Shown here in pieces: positions 7,760 through 15,218 of a stretch of DNA of 18,100 nt (position 1 is the stretch's first letter; each line of letters starts with the position of its first letter). The position numbers were made by a program, and so were the translations under genes. The stretch covers positions 1-18,100 of the forward strand of contig JAZUDW010000030.1 in assembly GCA_045639845.1 (NCBI GenBank). Direction: 5' to 3'. Under the pieces are notes generated by a model. The model was given only the letters and a program-made list of their open reading frames with translations. It did not search any database and had not been told where the DNA came from. This stretch comes from Colimorpha sp045639845. GTDB taxonomy: Bacteria > Bacteroidota > Bacteroidia > Bacteroidales > P3.

Positions 7760-7822
7760 AGTGATTAGTGATGAGTGGGCCGACAAAAAGCGTTTTTGCC
7801 ATTGCACTAATCACCAATCACT
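7760..7822. repeat. Imperfect hairpin of 7-base repeats between transketolase-N and VWA genes
   Basis: AGTGATTAGTGATGAGTG (7760-7777) and CACTAATCACCAATCACT (7805-7822) pair at 16 of 18 positions. Each arm is made of 7-base units of the CACTnnT type: CACTAAT, CACCAAT and CACTGTT on the plus strand, CACTCAT and CACTAAT on the minus strand. A smaller palindrome, CAAAAAGCGTTTTTG (7784-7798), fills the loop. Eight T residues follow on the plus strand (7824-7831), so it is oriented as a terminator for plus-strand (antisense) transcripts, not for the genes around it. Related units form the array at 17591-17674. Confidence 0.65.
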
Positions 7823-7837
7823 GTTTTTTTTGCTTAA

Positions 7838-8689
7838 TCAATAGTCTCCAAGTTCGGTTTCGGGTACTTGAGCCAGTGCTTTGGGTAGATCGTCGGCACT
7901 CAGCACGGCACCATGATATTTATTGATGCCTTGCATGAAATCAACGCCGTAGCCCATTTCGGTCTTCAGTATCACGCACACGGGTTTGCCTTGGCCGGTT
8001 AGGCTCTTGGCTTTGGCCATACCGTCCAACACTTGCTGCATGTCGTTGCCGTTGTCGATGTTGACTACCGTCCACATGAACGCTTCGAATTTGGCTCTCA
8101 AGTCGCCGAGGTCCATCACTTGCATTGTGGTTCCGTCGATCTGCTGACGGTTCCAGTCGATAGTGGCTATGAGGTTATCTACCCCTTTGGCTCCTGCAAA
8201 CATGGCTGCTTCCCAGATCTGGCCTTCTTGCAACTCGCCGTCGCCATGAAGGGTATAGACCAGTGTGTCGTCGCCCGTCATCTTTTTGCCGAGGGCTGCT
8301 CCGATACCTACCGAGAGCCCTTGTCCCAGAGAGCCCGATGCCATGCGGATGCCGGGCAGGTGGTGCTCTGTGGAGGGGTGGCCCTGCAGTCGGGTGCCGA
8401 ACTTACGGAATGTGGCTAGCTCGCTTACGGGGAAATAACCTACGCGAGCCATGGTGCTGTAGATTACAGGAGTGATGTGACCCTGCGAAACAAAGAGCAT
8501 ATCGTTGCCTTTGCCATCCATGGTGAAGTTGGCGGGATCGTGCTTCATGATGTTAAACTGCATGGCTGTCATCCAGTCGGCACAGCCCATCGATCCACCG
8601 GGGTGTCCCGATTTGGCAGTCGTGGTCATACGAAGAATATCTCTGCGAATCTGTCTCGCAATGGTTTGTAGTTCTTGAGTAGATTTCAT
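7838..8689 (-). CDS. Transketolase, N-terminal (thiamine diphosphate-binding) subunit
   Basis: A 283-residue protein equal to the N-terminal half of transketolase. It shows SGHPGGS (27-33), SQGHITP (68-74), RLQGHPS (100-106), the SGSLGQGLSVGIG segment (118-130) and the thiamine diphosphate/metal motif GDG (149-151) ending at N180 in IDWN, about 30 residues later as usual. Together with the C-terminal subunit at 5280-6233 it makes a complete enzyme. It starts 43 bases after the lipoprotein gene's stop and has no exact promoter box of its own, so read-through from the lipoprotein promoter is likely. The TGA stop is followed by the 7-base-repeat hairpin. Confidence 0.94.
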   Translation of the reverse strand: MKSTQELQTIARQIRRDILRMTTTAKSGHPGGSMGCADWMTAMQFNIMKHDPANFTMDGKGNDMLFVSQGHITPVIYSTMARVGYFPVSELATFRKFGTRLQGHPSTEHHLPGIRMASGSLGQGLSVGIGAALGKKMTGDDTLVYTLHGDGELQEGQIWEAAMFAGAKGVDNLIATIDWNRQQIDGTTMQVMDLGDLRAKFEAFMWTVVNIDNGNDMQQVLDGMAKAKSLTGQGKPVCVILKTEMGYGVDFMQGINKYHGAVLSADDLPKALAQVPETELGDY

Positions 8690-8732
8690 TGGATTTTAGA
8701 CTTTATATCTTGTTTTTGTCGGATTGTTTCTG

Positions 8733-9242
8733 TTAGATTTTGAAAACATATTGTCGGCCGTTCTGGTCAGTGCCAAAGAGCTCATTGCCGTGGCGGCTAA
8801 CACTTATGGACAGTGTGTTCTCGTCAGCATCGTGGATGGTGCCTCTGCCCGTGTTGCCGTGCATCGTCACATGCCCCCACACTTGACCATTGGCACCATA
8901 GGTCGAAACATATAGTCGCTCGGTTTTGCCAGAAGAGGCAGCGCTCTGGGCGGTGGCTGTTGCAGACCGTGCCGAATTTTCTGCTCTTAGCTGCTCTTCT
9001 TCGGCTACACGCTCGTCATAGTGCTTCGAGTACTCGCTTTCGGGAAGCGGCTCTCCTTCAAAAGGCCCCCATGCCGTTTCGCTGTTGCCATTGCTGCTAG
9101 CGATGCTATCGGGCATTGCCACAGCTGTGTCGCAACGCTCTTCGGTGCTTTTTGCCCCGCTGCAAGCATATAGGCACATGCACGCTACAATGCTAAATAT
9201 CATTGTGTAAAAGGAAAGGGTATTATTGTTTTTTGCTTTCAT
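8733..9242 (-). CDS. Hypothetical lipoprotein
   Basis: A 169-residue predicted lipoprotein. After a short basic start (MKAKNNN) comes a hydrophobic stretch ending in the lipobox LYAC, with Cys27 as the lipidated residue. The middle, about 28-105, is low in complexity and rich in Ala, Ser and Glu, likely disordered. The C-terminal part, about 106-169, looks like a small beta-rich domain (TERLYVSTYGANGQVWGHVTMHG and onward) ending in GRQYVFKI. I do not recognise a family. It is the first gene of the transketolase/VWA unit. An exact -7 promoter box ends only 8 bases before the ATG, suggesting a very short or absent leader; a later ATG at codon 14 would remove the basic start and is less likely. 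Confidence 0.75.
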   Translation of the reverse strand: MKAKNNNTLSFYTMIFSIVACMCLYACSGAKSTEERCDTAVAMPDSIASSNGNSETAWGPFEGEPLPESEYSKHYDERVAEEEQLRAENSARSATATAQSAASSGKTERLYVSTYGANGQVWGHVTMHGNTGRGTIHDADENTLSISVSRHGNELFGTDQNGRQYVFKI

Positions 9243-9250
9243 ACGTTTTG

Positions 9251-9258
9251 CAAATATA
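9251..9258 (-). promoter_or_regulatory. -7 promoter box for the lipoprotein-transketolase-VWA unit
   Basis: The minus strand reads TATATTTG followed by CA, an exact TAnnTTTG. It ends 8 bases before the start codon at 9242, so transcription would begin almost at the ATG. No good -33 TTTG is visible at the normal distance. Confidence 0.5.
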
Positions 9259-9516
9259 CAACAATTTTCTTGATTTAGATATTATTTATAATTAAGACCA
9301 TAAAGATGGTTGCCAATCGGCAGATTGTGATGTGTGAAACCGGTGTGTTATAAGAGTAGCGTTTGGAGAGATTCTTTATGTGGAGATAAATAGAAGTCTA
9401 AAGAATGTTAATCAATGTTAATGTGCTTGCTTTCTTTTTGTATGATTGTTTTGTTTGTCGGGGTGCTCAAGATGTTTTTTGGCTCCTGGTTTCCCATTGC
9501 CGACTCTTGAGGAAGG

Positions 9517-9571
9517 CTTCGGTACGCCTTCGATACACCTTCGACGTGCTTTCGTCATGTCCTCGTCCTTA
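9517..9571 (+). repeat. Degenerate 11-base tandem repeat, about five units
   Basis: Consecutive 11-base units beginning CTTCG: CTTCGGTACGC (9517), CTTCGATACAC (9528), CTTCGACGTGC (9539), then TTTCGTCATGT (9550) and CCTCGTCCTTA (9561). The first three share CTTCG exactly and the last two keep the pattern with one change each. The period is close to one DNA helical turn. Confidence 0.55.
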
Positions 9572-9889
9572 TTGTGCGTTTTCTGAGGGGGCGTTTGGGA
9601 TTATTTTGTTGTCGCGATGGGCGGTTGGTATTGGCATTTCTTGGTGAATAGGGGCTCGCGATACTCTCTGTGGTGTGGTTTGTCGATTGGTTGGATTTTT
9701 GTGTTCTTTTTGTAAAAATGAGTGCTGTTGTTGTAAGAATTAATAATTGTTAAGGTTTGATTTTTTTTTGTGTTTGTTAATATCCAATACTATTGCAGAA
9801 ATTATTGAGAGAAGCACTGTTTTGTTTGTCGAGTTCCCTGCAATAAACGTAACTAACTATATTTTTTCTGCTACCAAAACTTTTTTTTG

Positions 9890-9897
9890 TACATTTG
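9890..9897 (+). promoter_or_regulatory. -7 promoter box for yidC
   Basis: TACATTTG followed by CA, an exact match to TAnnTTTG, 76 bases upstream of the yidC start. Only a weak candidate (TTCTG) is seen for the -33 element. Confidence 0.5.
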
Positions 9898-9906
9898 CAA
9901 TTTCTG

Positions 9907-9930
9907 TTGGCATCTAATAAATGGTGCCAA
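9907..9930 (+). other. Hairpin in the yidC 5' leader
   Basis: TTGGCATC (9907-9914) pairs with GGTGCCAA (9923-9930), including one G-U pair, around the 8-base loop TAATAAAT. It falls just after the predicted transcription start and about 43 bases before the yidC ATG. No T tract follows, so it is not a terminator; it could stabilise or regulate the transcript. Confidence 0.4.
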
Positions 9931-9973
9931 GCAGCGGAATTTGAATATTATAATGTAAAATTAAATTATATTT

Positions 9974-11974
9974 ATGGATAAAAAAACGATAACTGGACTT
10001 GTTCTGATCTTTGCAATTTTTATTGGTTATATGTGGTGGGTGTCGCCTACAAAGGCCGAGTTGGCCGAGAAGGCACGTCAGGATTCGATACGCTGGGTGG
10101 CCTATCAGGATTCTTTGGAGCAGGTCCGTGTCGCCGATTCTATCTCAGCTGCTATGGCGGCAGCCTCGGGTATGAGTGACTCTGCTATCAGTGAGCAGCA
10201 GGCATTGGCTCGTAAAGTGCAACAACTCGGTGTATTCGCTTCCAATATAGGCGTGGCCGGTGATCTGCATGTGGAGAACGATTTTTTTGATGTGACTTTG
10301 TCCAGCCAAGGTGCTTCTGTGCAGCATGTAGTGCTCAAAGATTACACCACTTTCGACAAGCGTGATTTGGAATTGGTGACTCCTGGTCAAGATAATATGA
10401 ACTTGGTGTTCTCTACCAACGACAACCGCGTGATCAATACCAACGAGCTGGTTTTCACACCCTATGTTAACAATGCTCCTCTTACATCGAACCACGTTGT
10501 GGTGGAAAGCGACTCGATAGAAGTGGCCTACCGTGCCTTTGTTTCCGATGTTGCTACCGATTCGCAGATGGTGGCCAACAACAGCCAATATGTAGAATTC
10601 TGCTACATCTTCTACCCCAACAGCCATGAGGTGGGCTTCCATATCAACTTCCACGGCCTTACCCAAGTGGTACGTTCTACTCCATATATGGACTTCCAGT
10701 GGAACAACCGTATGGTGCGTCAAGAGAAAGTGGATCAGAGTATGCGCGGCAACAGCCGTAAGGATCCGGAGAAGATGTACACCAATGTATTCTTCAAACC
10801 CACCAAGGACAAGGTGGAGAACCTCCGCATGGGAGGCAACAGCGACAAGAGCGTGAAGACCAATGTGGAGTGGGTGGCCTACAAACAGCAGTTCTTTACT
10901 GCTATGCTGATGTGCGAGAATCCAGAGCATCCTTTCGAGAATGCCGATCTAGCCAACCGTACCGACAAGAACGATACCTCCTTCAACTATCTGTGCGACA
11001 TGAGTAGCACCATTGGCCTCACCTACGATGACCGCCAGGACTGCTCTATGAATATGCGTTTCTACTACGGCCCTTCCAAGTTCCGTCTGCTTCGTGGCAT
11101 GCACCGCGATGCCGAGCGTATGATCCAGTTGGGTTCGTTCTTCCTCACCCGTTGGGTGGGCCGCTATGTGATCATCCCCATGTTCAACTGGATGGAACAC
11201 TTCATTGGCAACTATGGTGTCATTATCATTCTACTTACTTTGGTGATCCGTATGGTGGTGTTCCCCCTCACTTTCAAGAGCTACCAGAGCTCGGCTATCA
11301 TGCGTATCCTCAAACCCGAGATGGATGCCCTCAACGCCAAATATCCCAAGCAGGAGCAGGCTATGCAGAAACAGCAGGAGATGAGTCGTCTCTACAAGCG
11401 TGCTGGCATCAACCCCATGATGGGCTGCTTGCCTGTGCTTATACAGATGCCTATTCTGATGGCAATGTATCGCTTCTACCCCGCCAGTATCGAGCTCCGT
11501 CAGAAGAGTTTCCTGTGGTGCGACGACCTCTCTACCTACGATTCTATCCTTGATTTCGGTTTCAATGTGCCTCTTTATGGCGACCACGTGAGTCTCTTCT
11601 GTTTGCTTATGTTCGGTATGCAGTTCTTCTACACCTGGTACACCATGCGCAGTCAGAACCAACAGATGGCTATGCCCGGCATGAAGTTTATGATGTATTT
11701 CATGCCTTTCATGATGCTCTTCATCTTCAACAATCAGAGTGCAGGTATCAATATCTACTACTTCTGTTCTCTCACCATCACCATGGTCCAGATGATGCTC
11801 ATCCGTCGTTTCACGAGTGAGAAGAAGGTTCGTGCTCGCATGGCTGCTTTCGATGCTAAGCAGAAGTCAAATACTCACCAGAAGAAATCGAAGTTCCAGC
11901 AGCGTTTGGAAGAGATGCAACGCATGAGCGAGCAGATGCAGAAACAGCAGCAGGCTCAGCAAAACCGTCGATAA
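9974..11974 (+). CDS. yidC: Membrane protein insertase YidC
   Basis: A 666-residue Oxa1/YidC/Alb3 insertase of the long Gram-negative type. The first transmembrane segment is at about 5-23. A large periplasmic beta-domain follows (about 60-370). The conserved core begins near 385, with the hydrophilic-groove Arg at R426 (VIRMVVFPL), the charged cytoplasmic hairpin rich in Lys/Gln/Glu, GINPMMGCLPVLIQMPI, and the last helices. It helps insert inner-membrane proteins with or without SecYEG. The tail is basic and Gln-rich (residues about 640-666), as common in Bacteroidota and thought to aid ribosome contact. Codons ending in C are strongly favoured, suggesting high expression. nhaD starts 48 bases downstream on the same strand. 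I see no pyrG upstream. Confidence 0.97.
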   Translation: MDKKTITGLVLIFAIFIGYMWWVSPTKAELAEKARQDSIRWVAYQDSLEQVRVADSISAAMAAASGMSDSAISEQQALARKVQQLGVFASNIGVAGDLHVENDFFDVTLSSQGASVQHVVLKDYTTFDKRDLELVTPGQDNMNLVFSTNDNRVINTNELVFTPYVNNAPLTSNHVVVESDSIEVAYRAFVSDVATDSQMVANNSQYVEFCYIFYPNSHEVGFHINFHGLTQVVRSTPYMDFQWNNRMVRQEKVDQSMRGNSRKDPEKMYTNVFFKPTKDKVENLRMGGNSDKSVKTNVEWVAYKQQFFTAMLMCENPEHPFENADLANRTDKNDTSFNYLCDMSSTIGLTYDDRQDCSMNMRFYYGPSKFRLLRGMHRDAERMIQLGSFFLTRWVGRYVIIPMFNWMEHFIGNYGVIIILLTLVIRMVVFPLTFKSYQSSAIMRILKPEMDALNAKYPKQEQAMQKQQEMSRLYKRAGINPMMGCLPVLIQMPILMAMYRFYPASIELRQKSFLWCDDLSTYDSILDFGFNVPLYGDHVSLFCLLMFGMQFFYTWYTMRSQNQQMAMPGMKFMMYFMPFMMLFIFNNQSAGINIYYFCSLTITMVQMMLIRRFTSEKKVRARMAAFDAKQKSNTHQKKSKFQQRLEEMQRMSEQMQKQQQAQQNRR

Positions 11975-12022
11975 GACCTTGTTTTTAAAAATCAATTAAT
12001 AATTATAAAGTACACTTAAATC

Positions 12023-13441
12023 ATGATTGTAGCATTAATCGCAACATTTATCGTGGGTTACGCATGTATTGCGCTCGAACACCCATTGAAAGTTAACAAA
12101 ACGGCATCGGCTCTCTTGCTGGGCGTGGTGCTGTGGACTCTTTACGCTCTCTCTATGAGCTTCTTTGCCGAGACTGGCACTACACACGAGGCTTGGCGTG
12201 AGGCGCTGTCGGGTAATCTGGTGCACCACCTTGGCTCTACCGCAGAAATTGTATTCTTCCTTCTGGGTGCTATGACTATTGTTACCCTCGTGGATGAGTA
12301 TCAAGGTTTCCGTATCATCACCGACCGTATCACTACCAACAACAAACGTAAGTTGATGTGGATCCTCAGCTTCATCACCTTCTTCCTTTCTGCAGTGCTC
12401 GACAATATGACCACCGCTATCGTGATGTGCGCTTTGCTCCGCAAACTCATTGCCGACAAGCAGGAACGCTGGCTCTTCGCCGGTATGGTGATCTTGGCCG
12501 CTAACGCTGGCGGTGCATGGTCTCCCATCGGTGACGTTACTACCATTATGCTCTGGATCGGCGGTCAGGTGACTACCGTCAACATCATGGTGAAGACTCT
12601 CGTGGCTTCCTTGGCATGTATGATTGTGCCCGTGATCATTTTGGGCTTCTCCCTCAAAGGTGACATCGTACGTCCTGAGACTGCCGACGCTGGTATCGAG
12701 ATCGACCCCAAATTCCGTAAGCTCATCTTCACCTTGGGTATCTGCCTCCTCATCTTCGTTCCCATCTTCAAAACCATCACCCACCTGCCTCCCTATCTGG
12801 GTATGCTCTTCGGCGTTGGTATTCTCTGGATCGTAACCGAGATCATCAGCCGTAAGAACGAGAAAGACAACTTCAAACTTCCCACCGCTGCTTCTACCCT
12901 CGAGCATGTAGATACTCCTTCTGTACTCTTCTTCCTCGGTATCCTTATGGCTGTGGCTTGTTTGGAAACCAGTGGTATTTTGGAGATGCTTGCTGCTTCG
13001 CTCAACAATGCATTCCTCACCGTTGAGGATGGTCATGTAGTAGGAGAGGGCTTCTTCCTCATCGACCTCGTGATTGGTGTACTCTCTTCTATCATCGACA
13101 ATGTGCCTCTCGTAGCTGCTTCTATGGGTATGTATCCTCTTGCTGGCGATGAAGTTCTCTTCGCTGTAAACCATCCTTTCTGGGAGAGCTTGGCATACTG
13201 TGCTGGTACTGGTGGTAGCATCCTCATCATCGGTTCTGCTGCTGGTGTAGCTATCATGGGTATGGAGAAAATCGACTTCATTTGGTATCTTAAGAAAATC
13301 TCTCCGCTGGCTATCGTAGGTTACCTTGCTGGTTTCGTTGTATTCTTCGTGATGGATCTTTTCATTTTCGAGAAGGTTCCCGCTCTTCGCGACCTTGCAA
13401 TGAATACCGTACCTCAGGTTCTTCCTTCTGTAGTATGCTAA
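12023..13441 (+). CDS. nhaD: Na+/H+ antiporter NhaD
   Basis: A 472-residue polytopic inner-membrane protein of the NhaD branch of the ion transporter superfamily, about a dozen hydrophobic segments. The two inverted halves each carry the expected unwound-helix motifs: SAVLDNMTTA (123-132) with AANAGGAWSPIGDVTT (159-174), and SSIIDNVPL (355-363) with GTGGSILIIGSAAG (395-408). The two Asp residues in LDN/IDN are family hallmarks. It exports Na+ in exchange for H+, supporting pH and sodium balance. It starts 48 bases after yidC with no obvious promoter between, so co-transcription is plausible, and a strong hairpin terminator follows. Its strong codon bias leaves a long open frame on the opposite strand, which I treat as a shadow. 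Confidence 0.94.
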   Translation: MIVALIATFIVGYACIALEHPLKVNKTASALLLGVVLWTLYALSMSFFAETGTTHEAWREALSGNLVHHLGSTAEIVFFLLGAMTIVTLVDEYQGFRIITDRITTNNKRKLMWILSFITFFLSAVLDNMTTAIVMCALLRKLIADKQERWLFAGMVILAANAGGAWSPIGDVTTIMLWIGGQVTTVNIMVKTLVASLACMIVPVIILGFSLKGDIVRPETADAGIEIDPKFRKLIFTLGICLLIFVPIFKTITHLPPYLGMLFGVGILWIVTEIISRKNEKDNFKLPTAASTLEHVDTPSVLFFLGILMAVACLETSGILEMLAASLNNAFLTVEDGHVVGEGFFLIDLVIGVLSSIIDNVPLVAASMGMYPLAGDEVLFAVNHPFWESLAYCAGTGGSILIIGSAAGVAIMGMEKIDFIWYLKKISPLAIVGYLAGFVVFFVMDLFIFEKVPALRDLAMNTVPQVLPSVVC

Positions 13442-13451
13442 TATGAATAAA

Positions 13452-13494
13452 GGTGAGGGGCATCCGTGCTATGGGTGCCCCTTACCATTCTTTT
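13452..13494 (+). terminator. Terminator after nhaD
   Basis: GGTGAGGGGCATCC (13452-13465) pairs with GGGTGCCCCTTACC (13473-13486) across all 14 positions if two G-U pairs are allowed, with a 7-base loop, followed by ATTCTTTT. It lies 10 bases past the nhaD stop. Confidence 0.8.
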
Positions 13495-13583
13495 AAGAAG
13501 CACCGCTTTTGTGCCAACGAATGCGTCTTCTTATTAGTATTCCAATACTCTTTTCCGTTTCTATTTGTGGAAACAAACAAACA

Positions 13584-15047
13584 ATGGAATCAAATATCTC
13601 AGAATCCAATAAAGAGAATACCGTTCTCGACGAGGAAACCTCGAAAACTTCACCCCGTATCAGCCAACTTCGTTATCTCGCTTCTGCTTCTCAGTCGGTG
13701 ACTTCTCAGTCCGCTCCCGAGGAGCAGTCATCGGTAGCACCCAGCAGTGTGCCGGTCAAGAAAAAACGTGGTTTTTGGCGAGTGGCTTATCTGATAGTGC
13801 TCTATGCTTTTGCATTGGCAGGTTTTGGTATTATCGGTGCATGGGCTTTCTATCAGCTTGGCGGCACTAAAAACAAGGGCGGTGTTGACGAAAACTACCG
13901 CTATCTGATGTCGGTGAGCGAAATGGCCAATATCCCCGACAGCACCTTGACGCATAGCCAGGTAAACGAACTTTGGATGCGTCAGTATGCTAAGCTGGCA
14001 GCTTTCGGTAAGTTCTATCCCGAGAACGCACGTATCATATTAGAGGCGGCTCAGCGTAGTGGCGACCCCATGTTGGTCGATCGCATGATAGCTGCTGCCA
14101 GCGTGTATGCCGATAAAAACGATGACTATGCTTCCTTTATGAAAAAGGTGGATCAGCTTATGTCCTCACAGTCTCAGCTAGATCATGCCAACATCATCCC
14201 CTGGATGGCTACTCCCGAATGGGATGCCCTTAAACAGGCTATCATCAAAGATAGTGCCGTACTTCAAAAGGCTGGCGTGCTTACGGGTGTTGAACCCCGA
14301 CTCATTGCCGCCTGTCTGGTGGGTGAGCAGATCCGTCTGTTTAACTCCAAACGCGAGATGTTCAAGAAATACCTCGGTCCTGTGAAGGTGCTTTCTGTTC
14401 AGTCTCAGTTCTCATGGGGTGTCAATGGAGTGAAAGAGTTCACTGCCATCGCAGTTGAGCAGCATCTGAAAGATCCCAACAGCGAGTTCTATATGGGTAA
14501 ACGTTACGAGAACATCCTTGATTTTGCTACCGGCGATCATAGCAACGAGCGTTTCCGCCGTTTGGTTGATTACCAGAATCACCTCTATTCGTATCTTTAC
14601 ACTGGGTGTATCCTCCATCAGACTATGCTGCAGTGGCAACGGGCTGGTTTCGATATCAGCAATCGTCCCGACATCCTCTGCACCCTCTTCAATGTTGGCT
14701 TCTCGCAGTCGCATCCTCATGCCGACCCAGTTTGCGGAGGCAGTCACGTGAGTGTAGACGGTCATCTCTACACCTTTGGCACCATCGGTTTCGACTTCTA
14801 CTATAGTGGTGAGCTGGCCGATGCCTTCCCCTATTGGAAACAGAGCTTCATTCCCGACGATGGTAAAGCACTCACAGAGTCGCAGATCGACAGCATACAG
14901 CGCAATATGAGCAATTGTCGTCGTCCCGAAAAAGGTATCGAATACCGTCAGGATCCCGCTCAGCCCGATGGCGTAGTGCACGACGATGGTGTTCGTGGTG
15001 GAAATACTCAGCTACAGCCTGCCTACACTACTACGCTTACCTACTGA
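13584..15047 (+). CDS. Uncharacterised membrane-anchored protein, possible lysozyme-like fold
   Basis: A 487-residue protein of a family found in Bacteroidota whose function I do not know. Residues 1-62 are Ser/Glu-rich and end in the basic KKKR; one transmembrane helix lies at about 66-90; the rest (about 95-487) should be periplasmic. The core is EPRLIAACLVGEQIRLF (237-253), followed by SQFSWGVNGVKEFTA (274-288). An invariant-looking Glu (E248) before a Ser-Gln/Gly-rich stretch recalls lytic transglycosylase domains, but the match is loose and is inference only. RPDILCTLFNVGFSQSHPHADP (361-382) and TFGTIGFDFYYSGEL (397-411) form a second conserved block. The tail from about 445 is polar and variable-looking. 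The frame opens at an ATG at 13509, but 13584 is preferred because the earlier part overlaps promoter-like sequence and looks non-coding. Confidence 0.8.
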   Translation: MESNISESNKENTVLDEETSKTSPRISQLRYLASASQSVTSQSAPEEQSSVAPSSVPVKKKRGFWRVAYLIVLYAFALAGFGIIGAWAFYQLGGTKNKGGVDENYRYLMSVSEMANIPDSTLTHSQVNELWMRQYAKLAAFGKFYPENARIILEAAQRSGDPMLVDRMIAAASVYADKNDDYASFMKKVDQLMSSQSQLDHANIIPWMATPEWDALKQAIIKDSAVLQKAGVLTGVEPRLIAACLVGEQIRLFNSKREMFKKYLGPVKVLSVQSQFSWGVNGVKEFTAIAVEQHLKDPNSEFYMGKRYENILDFATGDHSNERFRRLVDYQNHLYSYLYTGCILHQTMLQWQRAGFDISNRPDILCTLFNVGFSQSHPHADPVCGGSHVSVDGHLYTFGTIGFDFYYSGELADAFPYWKQSFIPDDGKALTESQIDSIQRNMSNCRRPEKGIEYRQDPAQPDGVVHDDGVRGGNTQLQPAYTTTLTY

Positions 15048-15108
15048 CCTCAGTAGTATGATACAGGCCTATCTTTGGTTTAAATACAGCACCGATAGGT
15101 CCATGTAA

Positions 15109-15151
15109 AAAGAATCAAGGGCGTTTCAACTCTGCTCACCCTTGATTCTTT
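15109..15151. terminator. Bidirectional terminator between convergent genes
   Basis: A perfect 13-base stem, AAAGAATCAAGGG (15109-15121) with CCCTTGATTCTTT (15139-15151), with a 17-base loop. It has a T-rich tail on the plus strand (TTTGTTTTTA) and on the minus strand (TTCTTTTTAC). It lies between the convergent genes ending at 15047 and 15219. A 7-base stem with a 2-base loop, CTACTGACCTCAGTAG, overlaps the plus-strand stop codon. Confidence 0.88.
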
Positions 15152-15218
15152 GTTTTTATAAAGAAAAATACGATAAGGAGGAATGTGTATAAGCCGTTCC
15201 TCTGTTAAGAAGTAACCT

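Larger units (their letters stand above)
9243..9973. other. Divergent 731-base gene-free region upstream of yidC
   Basis: Lies between the start of the minus-strand lipoprotein unit and plus-strand yidC. It holds the lipoprotein promoter (9251-9258), an 11-base periodic repeat (9517-9571), and the yidC promoter and leader hairpin (9890-9930). The only open frame of note is 9405-9647 on the plus strand (80 codons): it is Cys/Trp/Arg-rich, crosses the periodic repeat and looks unlike the codon use of neighbouring genes, so I do not call it a gene. I recognised no structured RNA. The far end is very T-rich. Confidence 0.6.

Noticed and set aside
9405..9647. 80-codon plus-strand open frame upstream of yidC
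   Set aside because: Unusual Cys, Trp and Arg content, unlike local codon use, crosses a tandem repeat, and has no recognisable domain.
9447..9833. Direct repeat TGTTTTGTTTGTCG(G/A)G at 9447 and 9818
   Set aside because: Short and T/G-simple in a T-rich region; chance is a sufficient explanation.
10145..10930. 261-codon minus-strand open frame opposite yidC
   Set aside because: Shadow of the yidC codon pattern; His-rich with no domain.
12035..13174. 379-codon open frame on the minus strand opposite nhaD
   Set aside because: It arises from the strong codon bias of nhaD; the translation is His/Glu/Asp-rich with no domain, and nhaD is certain.
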